Assembly: GCA_021432635.1 (NCBI GenBank)
Contig: MU270045.1
Span: 398,867-462,866, forward strand
DNA from: Thozetella sp. PMI_491
Taxonomy: Eukaryota; Ascomycota; Sordariomycetes; Chaetosphaeriales; Chaetosphaeriaceae
Direction of reading: 5' to 3'
DNA length: 64,000 bases
Shown: positions 49,101 through 60,777 of the stretch, piece by piece
Layout: each line of letters opens with the position of its first letter
Numbering within the stretch: the first letter of the stretch is position 1
The notes under the pieces: model-generated
The model's database searches: none
The model's input: the letters and a program-made list of their open reading frames with translations, nothing else
Told to the model about the DNA's origin: nothing
Program-made: the position numbers and the translations under genes

Positions 49101-49363
49101 ACGAGCCGTCAGAAGCCGACCGGGCCCTGGAGGTAGTGCGGAAAAAGCTGTCCAAGACTCTCAGTGTGACGGCGACGGTCAACGATCTCATCAACCAGGC
49201 TACCGACGAGCGGAACCTGGCCGTGTTGTACTCAGGTATGTGGGATCGCTCCGTATCTCTCCACTCCTTTTCCTATGTTTCTTCGGCTCATTACCCGCTT
49301 CCGCCATTGTCGTCATATTACAAGCTGACGTAGATCATGTTAGGTTGGGCAGCTTATGCATGA
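40146..49363 (+). CDS. tel1: ATM-family checkpoint kinase Tel1
   Basis: Seven exons: 40146-40209, 40269-40316, 40372-40423, 40488-41891, 41954-42294, 42348-49235 and 49344-49363. All junctions keep frame with canonical sites, giving 2938 residues. The first exons encode the N-terminal TAN region, including LEDKTYHTIYEALFRC, which is specific to Tel1/ATM rather than Mec1/ATR. A long helical solenoid follows, then the FAT region (~1900-2450). The PI3K-like kinase domain (~2590-2880) shows LVKGGNDDLRQDAIMEQVF, the catalytic loop GDRHGHNILLD and the metal-binding HIDLGVAFEMG, then PFRLTRDIVDGMGI and FRRCCE. The FATC tail ends NLAVLYSGWAAYA and is completed by a 20-nt last exon. Tel1 senses double-strand breaks through Mre11-Rad50-Xrs2/Nbs1 and maintains telomeres. 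Active-site residues D, N and DLG are intact. The earliest splice choices (40210-40487) are the least certain. Confidence 0.96.
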
Positions 49364-50360
49364 TTGCTAGCCCTCTTATCCGCAAATCATGACTGATGAC
49401 CACCCTGGCGGGCCATACTTGTGCAGCGGGCTCCGTCCATTTCAAGTGGACACGGAGTGGCACCCTGTGGCATGGGAAGATACCCTTGGAGGTGGCAGGG
49501 TTTTCATCACTGTGCCCTGCATCATGTTCTGGGGGAAGATGGATTTGACGTGTCCCAGCGAAGAGCTAGACAAGTCGGAAGAAGGAAGCGCCATATTTGT
49601 ACTATATAGTGTCAGGCAAGGGCCCGAAGGAAATGTACATACCCACAGAAAATACCCCTTACCTTGGTTCTCCTGACATATTGAACCTACCTAAGCTGCC
49701 TCATCAACTCTCAGAACTGTGTGCCTATTCCTAAGCCAGGCACCTAGCTTTAGCTGCCCTAAGGGACATGCGTTGGACGGGCGATATGCCCTGCGGCTTG
49801 CGGGTTACGGCAGCATATGCGGGGTTAATATTAGGACTACTTGTACAGTACAGTACCAGAAGTTGGCCCCGCCCCTCCGCCCCACACGCAGGCACTTCCT
49901 AAGGTTCCCTTGAGTACCCATTCATGCCATTGCCCAGCGGCAGGGGACCACGAGAGAAGCCAACGGTATTTAGAGGCAGTAATTACTCCGTAGGTACCTT
50001 GGGGGACCGAGACCAACCCCTCCCCTTCCCCCCTAGTTCCCCCAAAAAGCCCAAAAAGGCTCAGCGGGCAATCAAGGTTCGACGTCATCCATCGAAGTCG
50101 ACTCGAAAACCTCGTTTCTCTGTACACGCCCAGCAACATCCGCGCCTCTCCATGTCTCGTACTGGGCATTGGTGAGCCACGAATTATTGGCTACAGACCT
50201 AGCCCCATGGAGACTCCATAACTTAGCGACCAATCCTCCCTTGCCTGCCCAGTGTTTGTTTTGACGGCAGCAGGGCGCCACAACACCCCTCCTCCTCTTC
50301 TTCCCCCCCCCCCCCCTTTCTTTCCTTGACTGGCCACGGCCGCGCGACGGCCTGGCGACC
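49364..50360. other. Intergenic region, tel1 to Rmd1-like gene
   Basis: About 1 kb. It includes the tel1 3' UTR, a CCTA-type motif near 49685, and the promoter of the next gene with a pyrimidine tract at 50286-50327. No gene is seen. Confidence 0.5.
50286..50327 (+). promoter_or_regulatory. Pyrimidine tract before the Rmd1-like gene
   Basis: An almost pure C/T stretch including a run of about 14 C, ending 33 nt before the start codon at 50361. Position and composition suit a core-promoter or 5'-leader element of a fungal gene. The exact transcription start is unknown. Confidence 0.45.
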
Positions 50361-52079
50361 ATGAACTCAGTGGTAATGGCGAGCGACGAGACCGAGATAT
50401 CGCCACTTCTCCCATCCGCTATTGCCTCGTCGTCAGAACCGCCCCGGCCGCGACCGGCCCGGACCGTCACGTTCAATGTGAATCCCGTGTCCAAAACGAT
50501 CGAGCCCGAAGGCAACTACGAGTCCTCCCGGAGTGCGCCGGCACCCTACGGCACATCTACCACGTCCAATAGCCTGGCCGTTTCCTCGGCCAGCGGTGCC
50601 CCCGTGCTTTCTGCCCTCAACAGCAAGCTACGGCGACGCAACAGCCAGGGGGCAGTGAGCACGGCCGGTCTCCCTATGGCCGCGCTACAGGGATCTCTGC
50701 CAAAGATTGGGCCGCAGCGCAGCACCAAAAATGCGCAGAAGTTGAAGCTGCTGCCAAACCCCGAGGTGGATGAGGATGGGCTAGACGAGGAGAGCGGACG
50801 GGATGTGTACTCTCAGTACACACGCATCAAGGACCCAACGGCGAGGCGTGACGCCGCCCGGCTCGGAAAAGCAGACCGAGACCGGCTTCCGAGGGTGACC
50901 GCGTACTGCACTGCGAATAAGTACCAAATGGATGGCTTATTGCGCTACCTAAAAGGACGGGCCAAAGCCAGGGGCGCGAACCCTAAGCTGATTGACGAGT
51001 GCATCTACACACCCTACAGCTACAGTTCAAAGCAGGTCGGGAGCGCCGCCGAAGTGCGCTCCAGCCTGGCCAGCAACTTTGAGTGTGAGAATGTGGCCAG
51101 TCAAGATCGCGGGCATCCCCAAGACGGCCTAGCCGGGGCATTTCCGCGGGATATCCACGGCGATCTCCTAAGCCAAGGGGTGCGGGAGGAGGGAGCCATC
51201 CTGGACGAAATTGCCGACTTCGATATCCAGGTGCACACGCCGGAAGTCTTTCTATTCGACTACGGAGTTGTTGTCGTATGGGGCATGTCGGTGGCCCAGG
51301 AGCAGAGGTTCCTCAGGGAGATCGCCAAATTCGAGACCGAGAAACTGGCCCCGGACGACGTCGAGACCGAGTTTTTCAATTTCTACTACACGCGCGAGTA
51401 CCAGCCCCGCATCTACAACGATTTCATCACGCTGCGGGATAAGAGCAACTACATGACGAAACTGGCCATATCCCACGCGCTGGCACAGAGTGTCAAGGTG
51501 AGAACCGTGATGATGCCTCCAGCCGCCCACTGTCAGCCCAGCACCATTGACTAACCTGAGAGGGATACAGACTTCGCTCTTCGAGGAGCTGATAGCGTCA
51601 ACCATCGACACGTGCAAAGATATCCCGACCCAGATCGCCATGACAGGGAAGATCAACCTTGGACGGACACAGATCAACATGCAGATCGGGGAGCTTTTCA
51701 TCCTGCGCATCAACATTCACCTGAACGGGTCAGTGCTCGACACCCCGGAGCTATTTTGGGTCGAGCCTCAGCTCGAGCCCGTTTACCAGGCCGTCCGGAG
51801 CTATCTCGAGATGGACCAGAGGGTTGGCCTGCTGACAGAACGACTGGACGTCATCGCCGACCTGTTGGCAGTGCTCAAAGACCAGCTCAGCCACGGCCAC
51901 GGAGAGAAGCTGGAGTGGATTGGTACGTATTTTACCCATCGCCCCCTGTCGCCCACGTTCTCTGCAATTCCGAGGATCGCCGACTAACCCTCTCTCTGCC
52001 AGTGGTTGTGCTGATCGCGGCTGAGATTCTCGTGGCCGCTGTAAATATATTTGTAGATTTGTATGCAGGTGTTGACTGA
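50361..52079 (+). CDS. Rmd1/RMND1-family (DUF155) membrane protein
   Basis: Three exons, 50361-51497, 51571-51922 and 52003-52079, with introns of 73 and 80 nt (GTGAGA and GTACGT donors), giving 521 residues. The N-terminal ~170 residues are low in complexity. The DUF155 domain starts at VTAYCTANKYQMDGLLRYLK (~177) and shows VFLFDYGVVVVWGM (~295), FFNFYYTREYQPRIYNDFI (~340), KLAISHALAQSVK (~365), LDTPELFWVEPQLEPVY (~430) and EKLEWIVVVLIAAEIL (~495). It ends in a single hydrophobic helix (VVVLIAAEILVAAVNIFVDL), a tail-anchor-like feature of the family. Yeast relatives are Rmd1, Rmd8 and the mitochondrial Mrx10; S. pombe Sif2/Sif3 and human RMND1 also belong. The absence of a clear mitochondrial presequence favours an Rmd1/Sif-type endomembrane or cytoplasmic member, but this is inference. 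Convergent with the Nhp10-like gene. Confidence 0.9.
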
Positions 52080-52636
52080 GAGGTACCGTCGGGCAAACCC
52101 CCCCTCGCTCTTCCAGCGGCGCTGTATTTAGGGACGGTGTTGCGCGGCAAGGAATTGACTACATAGCAAGTCGCCTCATAGCACGCTCAATCAGCAAGGG
52201 CAAGCGGTCAACGTTTCAAACATGGTGCACGCCAGCCACTCCTCTCGTGGTACGGATCATAGGGAGTCACAGAACTAGGGTAATGAGAGATCAGATCTGA
52301 TGCTGCAATGTTTTCGAGGCTAGAGCCTCTCCCTTGTACCTGGGCCAGGCGCCTAACAAGTTTGTGAAACGCCCAGACTCCGGTTCCGTTGCTATCTCGA
52401 AAATGAGACTAGGCCAAAAAGAAAAGACAAGGAGAATCGAGTCGAGTGGGCGCCGCTGGTGTGTATCAACTGCGAGCCCCGGGGCAAGCATGTACCGTCA
52501 AGCATATTCCGAAGACATCTCCAGAGCACCGGTATATCCCACAGGGAGCTCTTGGGACAACCCGGCATCACTGGAACGATCGGTCGGTACCTGGAGGCCG
52601 AAAGAAAGAATCTCCGAGACAACGAGGACGATCTGC
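52080..52636. other. Convergent intergenic region, Rmd1-like and Nhp10-like genes
   Basis: 557 bp holding two 3' ends. Short open frames overlap both strands, and none is supportable. Confidence 0.5.
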
Positions 52637-53743
52637 CTATTCCTCAGGCCGCTCCCCCTGTGTCTCTTGGTCGGTGTCGTAGTTCGCCATCTCGACATCC
52701 TCGTCCTGTGTGGCCTGCGGCGTATCCTCGGCCTGGGCGCCACCCGCTTCCGCCTGGATAGTCGGGGTACCTGACAGCTTCTCTTTATCGGCGGCATCAT
52801 CCTTTTCCTGCTCGTCCTTGTCCTCCATAGCCTGCGCTCGGGCCACGAAATCCTCCTTTTCCTCGGCGGGGAGATCGGCCCATGCTTTGGCAAGCTCTTC
52901 TTCAATGTTGAGATCCGCAGATCCTTCTTCCTTGCTCTTCTCCAGCAATGCTGGCCTCGCACCTTCGCAGTACAGGTCGAAGGCACTAGCATCCTTCTTG
53001 GACGCCTGGGCTGAGCCTTGGGTATCGCGTTGTGACTGAGACTCCGCGCCGTCGCGGTTCTGCGAGACGGCTGTCTCGGACGTGGGGGAGGCCGCATCCA
53101 CGACACTCAAGTTACTGGCACCAGCGCCGCCTGTTTTGTCGGCATTGGGGGTAGCATCCGGCGCGAGGGCCGGCTTCCGGTGGCCGCGCTTAATGCGAAG
53201 CGGCTTCTCCTTGGGCTGTGGCGAGGAGTTGTTAGCAATCCTTCGGCTGGGCTTCTGACGGATGCTTGACAACAAGAGCGAGGGATCGGGCGAGACTGTG
53301 CGTACAGTTGGCGGCGGGCTAGGGGAGCCATCCGAGTCCTCCACGTTGGTACTGGTGCGCTTGGCCAGCTGCTCGAGCAGAAAGGCGCGCTCCAACCGCA
53401 TCTTCTCGACCTGGCGCTTGAGGCGGCCGAGGCGCAGGCGCGCCGCGTCATTGGCCTCTTCGACCTCCTTGGTTCGTGCTTTGAGCTGGATGCATTTTCG
53501 GCGGTAGGCCTCTTCGACCGAGGGGGGGAGCGCGGGTGGAACGGAGCTGGCTGAAGGTGGGAGAATCCAAGTCAGTGTATACTCCAATTAAAGGCACGCC
53601 GAGGCCCTCGAGGATCTCAACGGCTGTGTCGCCATGGTCCAGGGGGGCCGCCGCGCGGATGGACAAGGGGAGGCAGAGCCAGGCGTTGTCGCTGGGTGAG
53701 GCTACTCACGGGGCGTCTGCGTTTGCGACTTACCGGGCGCCAT
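52637..53743 (-). CDS. Nhp10-like HMG-box protein, putative INO80 complex subunit
   Basis: Two exons on the minus strand, 53743-53710 and 53550-52637, joined across a 159-nt intron (GTGAGT donor, CCTTCAG acceptor), giving 315 residues starting MAPGKSQTQTP. Residues ~20-80 form a charged coiled coil (EEAYRRKCIQLKARTKEVEE followed by RLKRQVEKMRLERAFLLEQL). A basic, Ser/Pro-rich middle (KEKPLRIKRGHRKPA) follows. Residues ~205-255 look like an HMG-box core: AFDLYCEGARPALLEKSK then LAKAWADLPAEEKEDFVARA. The C-terminus is acidic. A coiled coil plus an HMG-like region is the layout of the Nhp10 subunit module of the INO80 chromatin remodeller in fungi. The paralogous possibility, a general HMG protein, cannot be excluded. 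Divergent from cct8. The short first exon is inferred from the ATG, splice sites and frame. Confidence 0.72.
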
Positions 53744-54285
53744 GGCAAAAAAACCAATTGCCCGATTGACCCAGGGAGGAAAACCGGGAGGGTGTATGGC
53801 GGTTTGATCGGGGCTTGACGAGTGAATGAAATCTGGATAGGACGATGGTGTGTCCTCAACTTGACAGGCTGTGGACAAGGTGTGCGGGCCGTGTTTGTGG
53901 TGATGCAGTACGGAGAATGAGGAAGATAGCTGAGGCGTGGCGGATGCTTTTTCAGTCGTGATCTCCCCAGGGCAGGTACAGTAGGTTACAGTTACAGTAC
54001 GGCAACTTCACTCTCGTTAGCTCGTACAAGGCTGAACAGTGGCCAAGCTCGCACAGTGGCCCATAATTCTTGGAGAGCACCATTGGCCGACAGCTTCACA
54101 AGCGGCCCCGCATTTCCTTCTCAAGGCTGCCACTCCATTTTTCGTTGACGGCTAGGCAATTTTTTTGTCGAAGCTTCCTAGAAGTCGGGAGGACACCACA
54201 ACCTGGAACCGAGCGACCTCGCCTTAGTTGATGTACCGAACGACTCGGAACCTACGAGAGCGACCAGCTAGCCAGCATAACCACG
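53744..54285. promoter_or_regulatory. Divergent promoter region, Nhp10-like and cct8
   Basis: 542 bp between divergent start codons. It contains a near-consensus heat-shock element on the cct8 side (54170-54183), a short palindrome-like CAGTACAG/GTTACAG cluster near 53975-54000, and a T-run at 54161-54166. Confidence 0.65.
54170..54183 (+). promoter_or_regulatory. Candidate heat-shock element upstream of cct8
   Basis: GAAgcTTCctaGAA: three alternating GAA/TTC units, with the second gap one base longer than the ideal nGAAnnTTCnnGAAn. It lies 103 nt before the cct8 start. Chaperonin genes are known targets of heat-shock factor in fungi, so the site is plausible but unproven. Confidence 0.45.
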
Positions 54286-56122
54286 ATGTCTCTGAATATC
54301 CCAAATGCGCCAAACGCCGGCTTGTTCAAGCAGGGCTACAACAAGTAAGCTCCGGCCGCGTGCTCGCTGCCCCGCCGTTTGGCCATAGCAGCGCTCTGAC
54401 AGTGCTGCCCTCACAGCTACGATTCCGAAGATGGAGCCGTCCTCCGCAACATCGACGCCTGCCGAGCCATCTCGTCCACAGTCCAGACCTCGCTGGGCCC
54501 GTACGGGCGAAACAAAATCGTCATCAACCACTTGCAGAAGATGATTTTGACCTCGGACGCCGCCACTATCCTGCGCGAGCTTGACGTCGTCCATCCTGCC
54601 GCGAAGCTGCTGGTCATGGCCAGCCAGCAGCAGGAAGCCGAGGTCGGCGATGCTACCAACCTAGTCATAGTTCTCGCCGGTGAGCTCTTGAAGAAGGCTG
54701 AAGAGCTGCTCCGGATGGGACTCAAAACCTCCGATATCGTGACCGGGTACGAGCGGGCGCAAAAGATCGCGCTGGACGCTCTTGAAGAGCTCGAGGTGGA
54801 CAAGGTCGAGGACATTCGCTCCCAGTCGGAGCTGAGCAAGGCCATTCGCACCGTGGTCGCTAGTAAGCAAAACGGCAACGAGGACTTCCTGGCTGACCTG
54901 GTCGCCGAGGCGGTCTTGGCTGTTCTACCCAAGAACCCGGCCAATTTCAACGTCGACAATATTCGGGTCGTCAAGATCATGGGAGGGAGCCTGGAGCAGA
55001 GCCGTGTAGTCAAGGGAATGGTGTTCGCCAAGGAACCGGATGGGTCGGTAAAGAAGGTCAAGAAGGCCAAGGTCGGGGTGTTCTCCTGCCCAATCGATAT
55101 TAGCCAGACCGAGACCAAAGGGACCGTTTTGTTGCACAACGCCAAGGAGATGCTAGACTTCACCAAGGGCGAGGAGGTCCAGCTCGAGGCTGCCATCAAG
55201 GAACTCTACGATGTCGGCCTGAGGGTCGTCGTTGCGGGCTCAACAGTGGGCGAGCTAGCGCTGCACTACCTCAACCGCTTCGGCATACTGGTCATCAAGA
55301 TTCTCAGCAAATTCGAGCTCCGCCGCGTCTGCAGAGTCGTGGGTGCCACCCCACTGGCCAGACTCGGAGCTCCCATGCCCGACGAGATGGGCAGCGTCGA
55401 CGTCGTGGAGACATTGGAGATTGGTGGGGACCGCGTGACTGTTTTCAGGCAGGAGGGTGAAGTGACGCGAACGGCGACGCTGGTCCTCAGGGGTGCCACG
55501 CAGAATCACCTCGACGACATCGAGAGAGCGGTTGACGACGGTGTCAATGTCGTCAAGGCAATAACCAAGGATCCGCGCCTGGTACCAGGTGCAGGCGCCA
55601 CCGAGATACAGTTAGTGGAAAGGATACAATCTGTCGGTGACAAGACCCAGGGCCTCCCGCAGTACTCCATCAAGAAGTTCGGCGAGGCCTTCGAGGTCGT
55701 GCCCCGGACTATCGCCGAGAGCGCAGGCCTGGATGCCACTGAGGTCTTGAGCCGGCTGTACGCCGCACACCAGAAGGACGACTGGTCTACAGGAGTGGAC
55801 ATTGAGGTAAGATTGCATTTCTGTCCGATATGTCTCCCTACATCCAAATGCAGGCCGGTGCTTACCAAAAACAACTCCTAGAACAACGACTTGAGCGGCA
55901 CCCTAGATGCCACTGATGAGGGCATCCTCGATCTATTAATCACCAAGCAATGGGCCATCAAGCTTGCTACTGATGCGGCGAGGACCATTCTCTCCGTGGA
56001 CCAAATCATCGTCGCCCGGCAAGCCGGCGGACCGAAACCCCCAGGGCCCAACCCTGTAAGTACTCGCCTCTCCGATCAAATGACATCTCTAACGCTTCTC
56101 CTAGAATTGGGATGAGGACTGA
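54286..56122 (+). CDS. cct8: Chaperonin TRiC/CCT subunit theta
   Basis: Four exons, 54286-54344, 54417-55806, 55882-56055 and 56105-56122. Introns of 72, 75 and 49 nt keep frame, and the last exon is only 18 nt (NWDED plus stop). The product has 546 residues, as expected for CCT theta. It begins MSLNIPNAPNAGLFKQGYNN. Equatorial-domain signatures are SSTVQTSLGPYGRNKIVIN (~38) and GDATNLVIVLAGELL (~96), where the usual nucleotide-binding GDGTT is GDATN. Also seen are VKIMGGSLEQSRVVKGMVFA (~225), an acidic-to-hydrophobic apical domain, and LVPGAGATEIQL (~420). The subunit is one of eight in the cytosolic ring that folds actin, tubulin and WD40 proteins. Identification is very secure; the start directly precedes the conserved N-terminus. 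Confidence 0.97.
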
Positions 56123-59100
56123 GTGACGCGGCGGGCCGGCCGAAGGGGAGAGGGGGGATGTCGGGAGCAAGCAATTAGCAGCGGTCGATCCCACCGTGCC
56201 ATGAGAATCGGAGTTCTGCAAGCATTAGACTTCGGCGGCGGTATCCTAGAGGTGTATGGGTATAACAAAGTCAGCTGGGTCTAGAGTCTTGGTCTCACCA
56301 CCGATGCTACCATCCATCCATTCATCCATTCTCAATCCCCACCGCCACCGCTCGTATCCAGTGAGGCATGTCGGTGCGTGCGTCACGAGAAGCTAGCCGG
56401 TAGTGGCTTGTCGTCCACGAAGTAGCAGCGTGATGTCAACGTGTAAAGTCACAAGGCAAAAGGCGCACGGTCAACTGGCCGGAACGAACCCAGATTAGTG
56501 TTTTGCAATCATCATAAACAGCACTGCCTATGGCACGATACTAGCTTGTATTCCTAGGAGCGTCTCTCCCTCAACCCTGGGCCTTCTTGGGCGGCACTTA
56601 CAATCTGGCTCTTCACCCAATATTGGAAAGCTAAGTAATACGCGTGTCGAAGATTTTAGCTCGCTCGCTTTACTGCCTCTGTCGATGTCAAACCGGGCTG
56701 CCGGAGAGGACAACTATCCCTAGTCCCTATACCTAGTAGCCATGGCTGGATCATAAGCTACGAGCAGTGATTGGGAGAGCTAGGCGTGGACTGCAAGACA
56801 TGTTAGATCGTCCCGCACTCGGTTTCCTGTCAAGCCCCCTGCTGCCCGCGCTCCTCTCAGCAGAACGCACAGCAGATAGGACCCGTATGTGGATGAGCTC
56901 GCCGCTGGAACCGAGTTGAACTCTTGAATGTTGCAAGCGAGCGCCTCGGCGAATAGTCAGCCACAGGTCGTGACCCAGGACGTCTCCGTGACAGATACAC
57001 TTGGATCCATGCAGCCTTTCCACGCTCAGAGTGTCAGCTTGAACGAGCTTCTTGATGCGCTAAGTAGCATCGCCTGTAGCCGATGCGCCTGCCTCCTTGA
57101 TTCTGAACTCCGAATGCACACAGGTGCCTAGTCATGCATTAAAGTAGGAAGATAAGAGCCCGCCAGTGCGAAGACATGCGTCCTTACAATCCCATAACAC
57201 CTTGCCTTGATCTGGGAGCCATGGCTCCAGGGTAGGGAAGCCTACTCCTAGTCCCGTGGGGGGGGCGAAGGCTAGGCGGTGTACACACCGCTGTATGTAC
57301 AGTGCTCAGGAGAACGGAGCTAGGCATTTGGGTATCATCCAACTGGGTCGCTGTGGATCGCAGCTGTAATGTTTACGCAAAACAGGTATTAGGGGAAGAA
57401 GTAAGGAACGGGTGAAGCCAACGACCACGGTGGGTTTCCTTCAGTAATCTGCCTGGAAATACTGTGCGCCGCCTATTCTGAAGCTCGGTAGCACGCTCAC
57501 GGACTCTATCGTTCAAGCAAGAATGACTTGTCATAATGGTTTGGTGGGCTCTGAGCAGCAGTTCGGTTGTTTACCCACGCGGGCGGGGACAGATGTGTAG
57601 TATTACAATTTGACAGGGTTGGTGCTTGGCCAACCCTTTCTGGATGTTGGTACGACGTCTGGGAGAGATCGGGCAGAAGGCTCCAGGAAGGATGGGACCT
57701 CTTTCTGATCTCGGCAACGCCCTTGGCACCTGGTTGAGATCTCACGGCGGCTGCGGCCGAATCAGTTGATCAGCTATCCCATCACGTTCACCGGAAGCCG
57801 AGTGGACCCCTGGAGAGCATGCTTAATCGGGTATCGTGGATGATGGAGCGGGTGCTTGGCGGCCATACTACTACGACGTATTCACTCGTGGCCCACGGAG
57901 CACACCGGGACCAGGGAGCAGTGCCATATTACCACGATTCGCGCTCGGAAAGGCTGGAAGGCTGGTTGGATGCCGGCGGGCCGAGCACGGGCATTCAGGT
58001 AGCTACGACATGGCGTGTTACCTAGTAGAGTGCTACGAGTGTTCTCCGTGGTCCGGACCGCGCCTTCAAATTCCCGGTTCGGAGGATTATAGAGGGGGCA
58101 GGCAGGCTAGGCGGCCGCCGACGTCGACAGACAAGGGCCACGCAGAGGAAACGCGAGATACTACGGCATAGGCCCACGCCAGTGCAGCTCGCCAGAGGAG
58201 GCTCTGTTTTGGCCCGCACAGCTCGTACCAAGTCCCTCTCTTTTTTAACATCGATCGCTCGCTGTTGCTGGAGCTTTCCCCACACCCAGCGGGACTAGAG
58301 GGAGGCGGCTTTCCTCCCCTTCCACCCAGGTGGCAGGGGACGGAGCACCGGGATTTGATTTCTCGGGTCTACGGTCGGTTTCAAGCAAGAATCACAGGTC
58401 TCTTGCCACACAGCATGTACAGAGTTTGTCCCGGAGCGGGGGTAGAGACCCGCAGCTAAGGGGTGACGCGGGCAGGGGAGGCCGAAAAGGTCGTGAAAAT
58501 TTCACCCCGCGTCCGTGTAGAGAGAACGAATGAGGAAGAAATGTGGGAAGAGGAGAGGGACATGTGCCACCCATGCCTAGGGCAACTGCTGGAAGGGATC
58601 ATTCGAACAAGCGATGAAACAATGTGGTGGGGATAGGGGTCTGCATCGCAACCACACAATGACAACCGACTACTACCACGGTGCGTAGTACTATGTACTG
58701 GACACATGCTAGAGGTGCTGGATCGCGGGGTTGCAAGGTGGTACATCCTAGGCGGGCCAGGCAAGCTGGACAGGGCGACCGTCCCTTCGAGGCCTCATTC
58801 CGATTTCATTGGACTGGGAAGTTCGCGATGCAGGTAATTATGGCCACGATGAGATCCTGGCCGACGACACCTGGACCCGCCAACCTGGTCTGAAGCCCGG
58901 AGACCTGCTCAATTACGATGGCCTGATCCGAAGCAGGTGCACCAACCATGTCTAGGGCCCACGCAAAGTCTGTCGGTCCGCCTGCGTTATCGCGACGGAT
59001 GCCTCCCCTCAGATACCGCAATCACTTGGTGTAGCGACCCGATATAGTGATATAGGCTCATCGCCGTGAACTTGGCCATTCTATTCGCCGAGCCACGAGC

Positions 59101-59818
59101 TAGCCCGGGGTCACTGGGATGTCGAGGTGCCTGGGGGTTACACCTCAAGACCTCCGACCATTAAATTCAACGGAATATGGTGCTAAGATTGGATGCCGGT
59201 CTGGTGTTTATCTGCATTGGCTCGTTATCGTGGTAGTTTAGTGAAGATGCTCGATCGACGTGCGGCCTGCTTCTTGCTGTTGTTGTTGACTGCCGCGAGG
59301 GAGCCGCTTGAGACCCCCCACGGTTGGCTGCGGAGTGCTCTGGACTGTTTCGTTAATCCCGTTCGTCTGATATCGCCATCGCCCTTATTTTGAGCCGCAG
59401 CCTAGCGATGTAGCCGCTCACAACCCTGGAGATCCTGCCTCCCGTGGTCCCCTTTCTTGTGGTGCGTGTGAGTTTGATCGGCGAGATATGGCTGAAGTGG
59501 TCGGCTTAACAGTTAGCCGCACCTCGGAGGCGGCAGAGATTGCGACGCCGCAACATCCGGAAAGGACAAGCTCGCCGACTCCCGGCTCGAAGATCTGTGT
59601 TCAGCCTGAACCTTGGATCTCGACTCCTAGCATCGTGTCGAGGTGCCGAAGGACGAGAGCCAACAGCACAAGAGCATTGCTCAAATCGACCCGAGACCGA
59701 TGCTCCGTGAGCTGGTGTCGCATCCGCCGGCAGATGGGAACGACTGCATGTCTTCAACAGCATTTGGCCAGCCTCACCCGCAGGTCGACGCCGGCTCCTG
59801 CATCTATTGCATGCGGAG

Positions 59819-59844
59819 TGCACCAGCGGAATGCACCAGCGGAA
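59819..59844. repeat. Perfect tandem duplication of 13 bp
   Basis: TGCACCAGCGGAA occurs twice head to tail. Too short to infer function; probably a slippage event. Confidence 0.9.
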
Positions 59845-60195
59845 GATACCAGGGCGTAAATTATGGCCATCTACTCCATGCTTTGGGATCTGAGCCGGAC
59901 CCAAGCTTTCCAGGCTATCGCGTTCGAAAGGTGGAAAGCTAGAGCTAGGTCCGGCGCTGGCCTTTCGGCTTGGATTGCTCAGACGACACCGAAATCGAAG
60001 TGCTCATCTCCCAACATCGACCCTAGCGCTGCTTCAGTGCGCCGAGGGCCTGGCACGACGGAGCGGAGCCACCTTCGCGGGGCAGTCGTCATCAAACCAT
60101 TGATCAACAGAAGCGGGTGCGGGACGGTGGCTAGCACGTACATCTCCGGCCAATCCGTAGCATCACACGCCGTCGCGTCCTGGCTCTCCTCAGGC

Positions 60196-60219
60196 ATCAC
60201 CTAGGGAATCACCTAGGGA
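60196..60219. repeat. Perfect tandem duplication of 12 bp
   Basis: ATCACCTAGGGA occurs twice head to tail, each copy containing the palindrome CCTAGG; a third related CCTAG lies just downstream. Confidence 0.9.
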
Positions 60220-60777
60220 AATTCCTAGATATACCGACACCCAGCGGTCTCTACCACCGACGCTTGGTGCCATCGCCACCTCCAGGCGCAGCAGACAGCC
60301 GGTAGCCAGGTCCCATCCAGCGCCTCCCTCGCGCGCCCTCTCCGTCGCATTGACAAGGGCACGGCCGCCGCATACCACCTGAGCTGCCGTGGCGCGTGCG
60401 TCCTTTGACTCCTTGGACGGCTTTTCGAGGTGGGTGGCCATGCCGGCAAGCGAGGTGGGATAGAAGGGCCAGGGGCATAGGCCGAGCCGGAGAGGATGCA
60501 CGCACGGGCGGACGAGCAGTGACGTGACGTGGTATTGCCTGAAAGCACGGAGCAACGGCTTGCGGACCCTAGATGATCACCACTGAAGTGCCCCAAATGC
60601 AAGAAATGATATGCCCAATGAAGTGGTCCGTGCGATGGGTGACGGGCCAATGCCTGGAGGCAGCCCTGGGGAGGATCAAAGTCTCGGAAAGCTCAGGCGA
60701 CGAGCTGCCTTCCTGTTTGGTAGCCTATCATCCGGACCACGGCGGGAGAAGAAGGTCACAGGCTTGGTCGACTGAAG

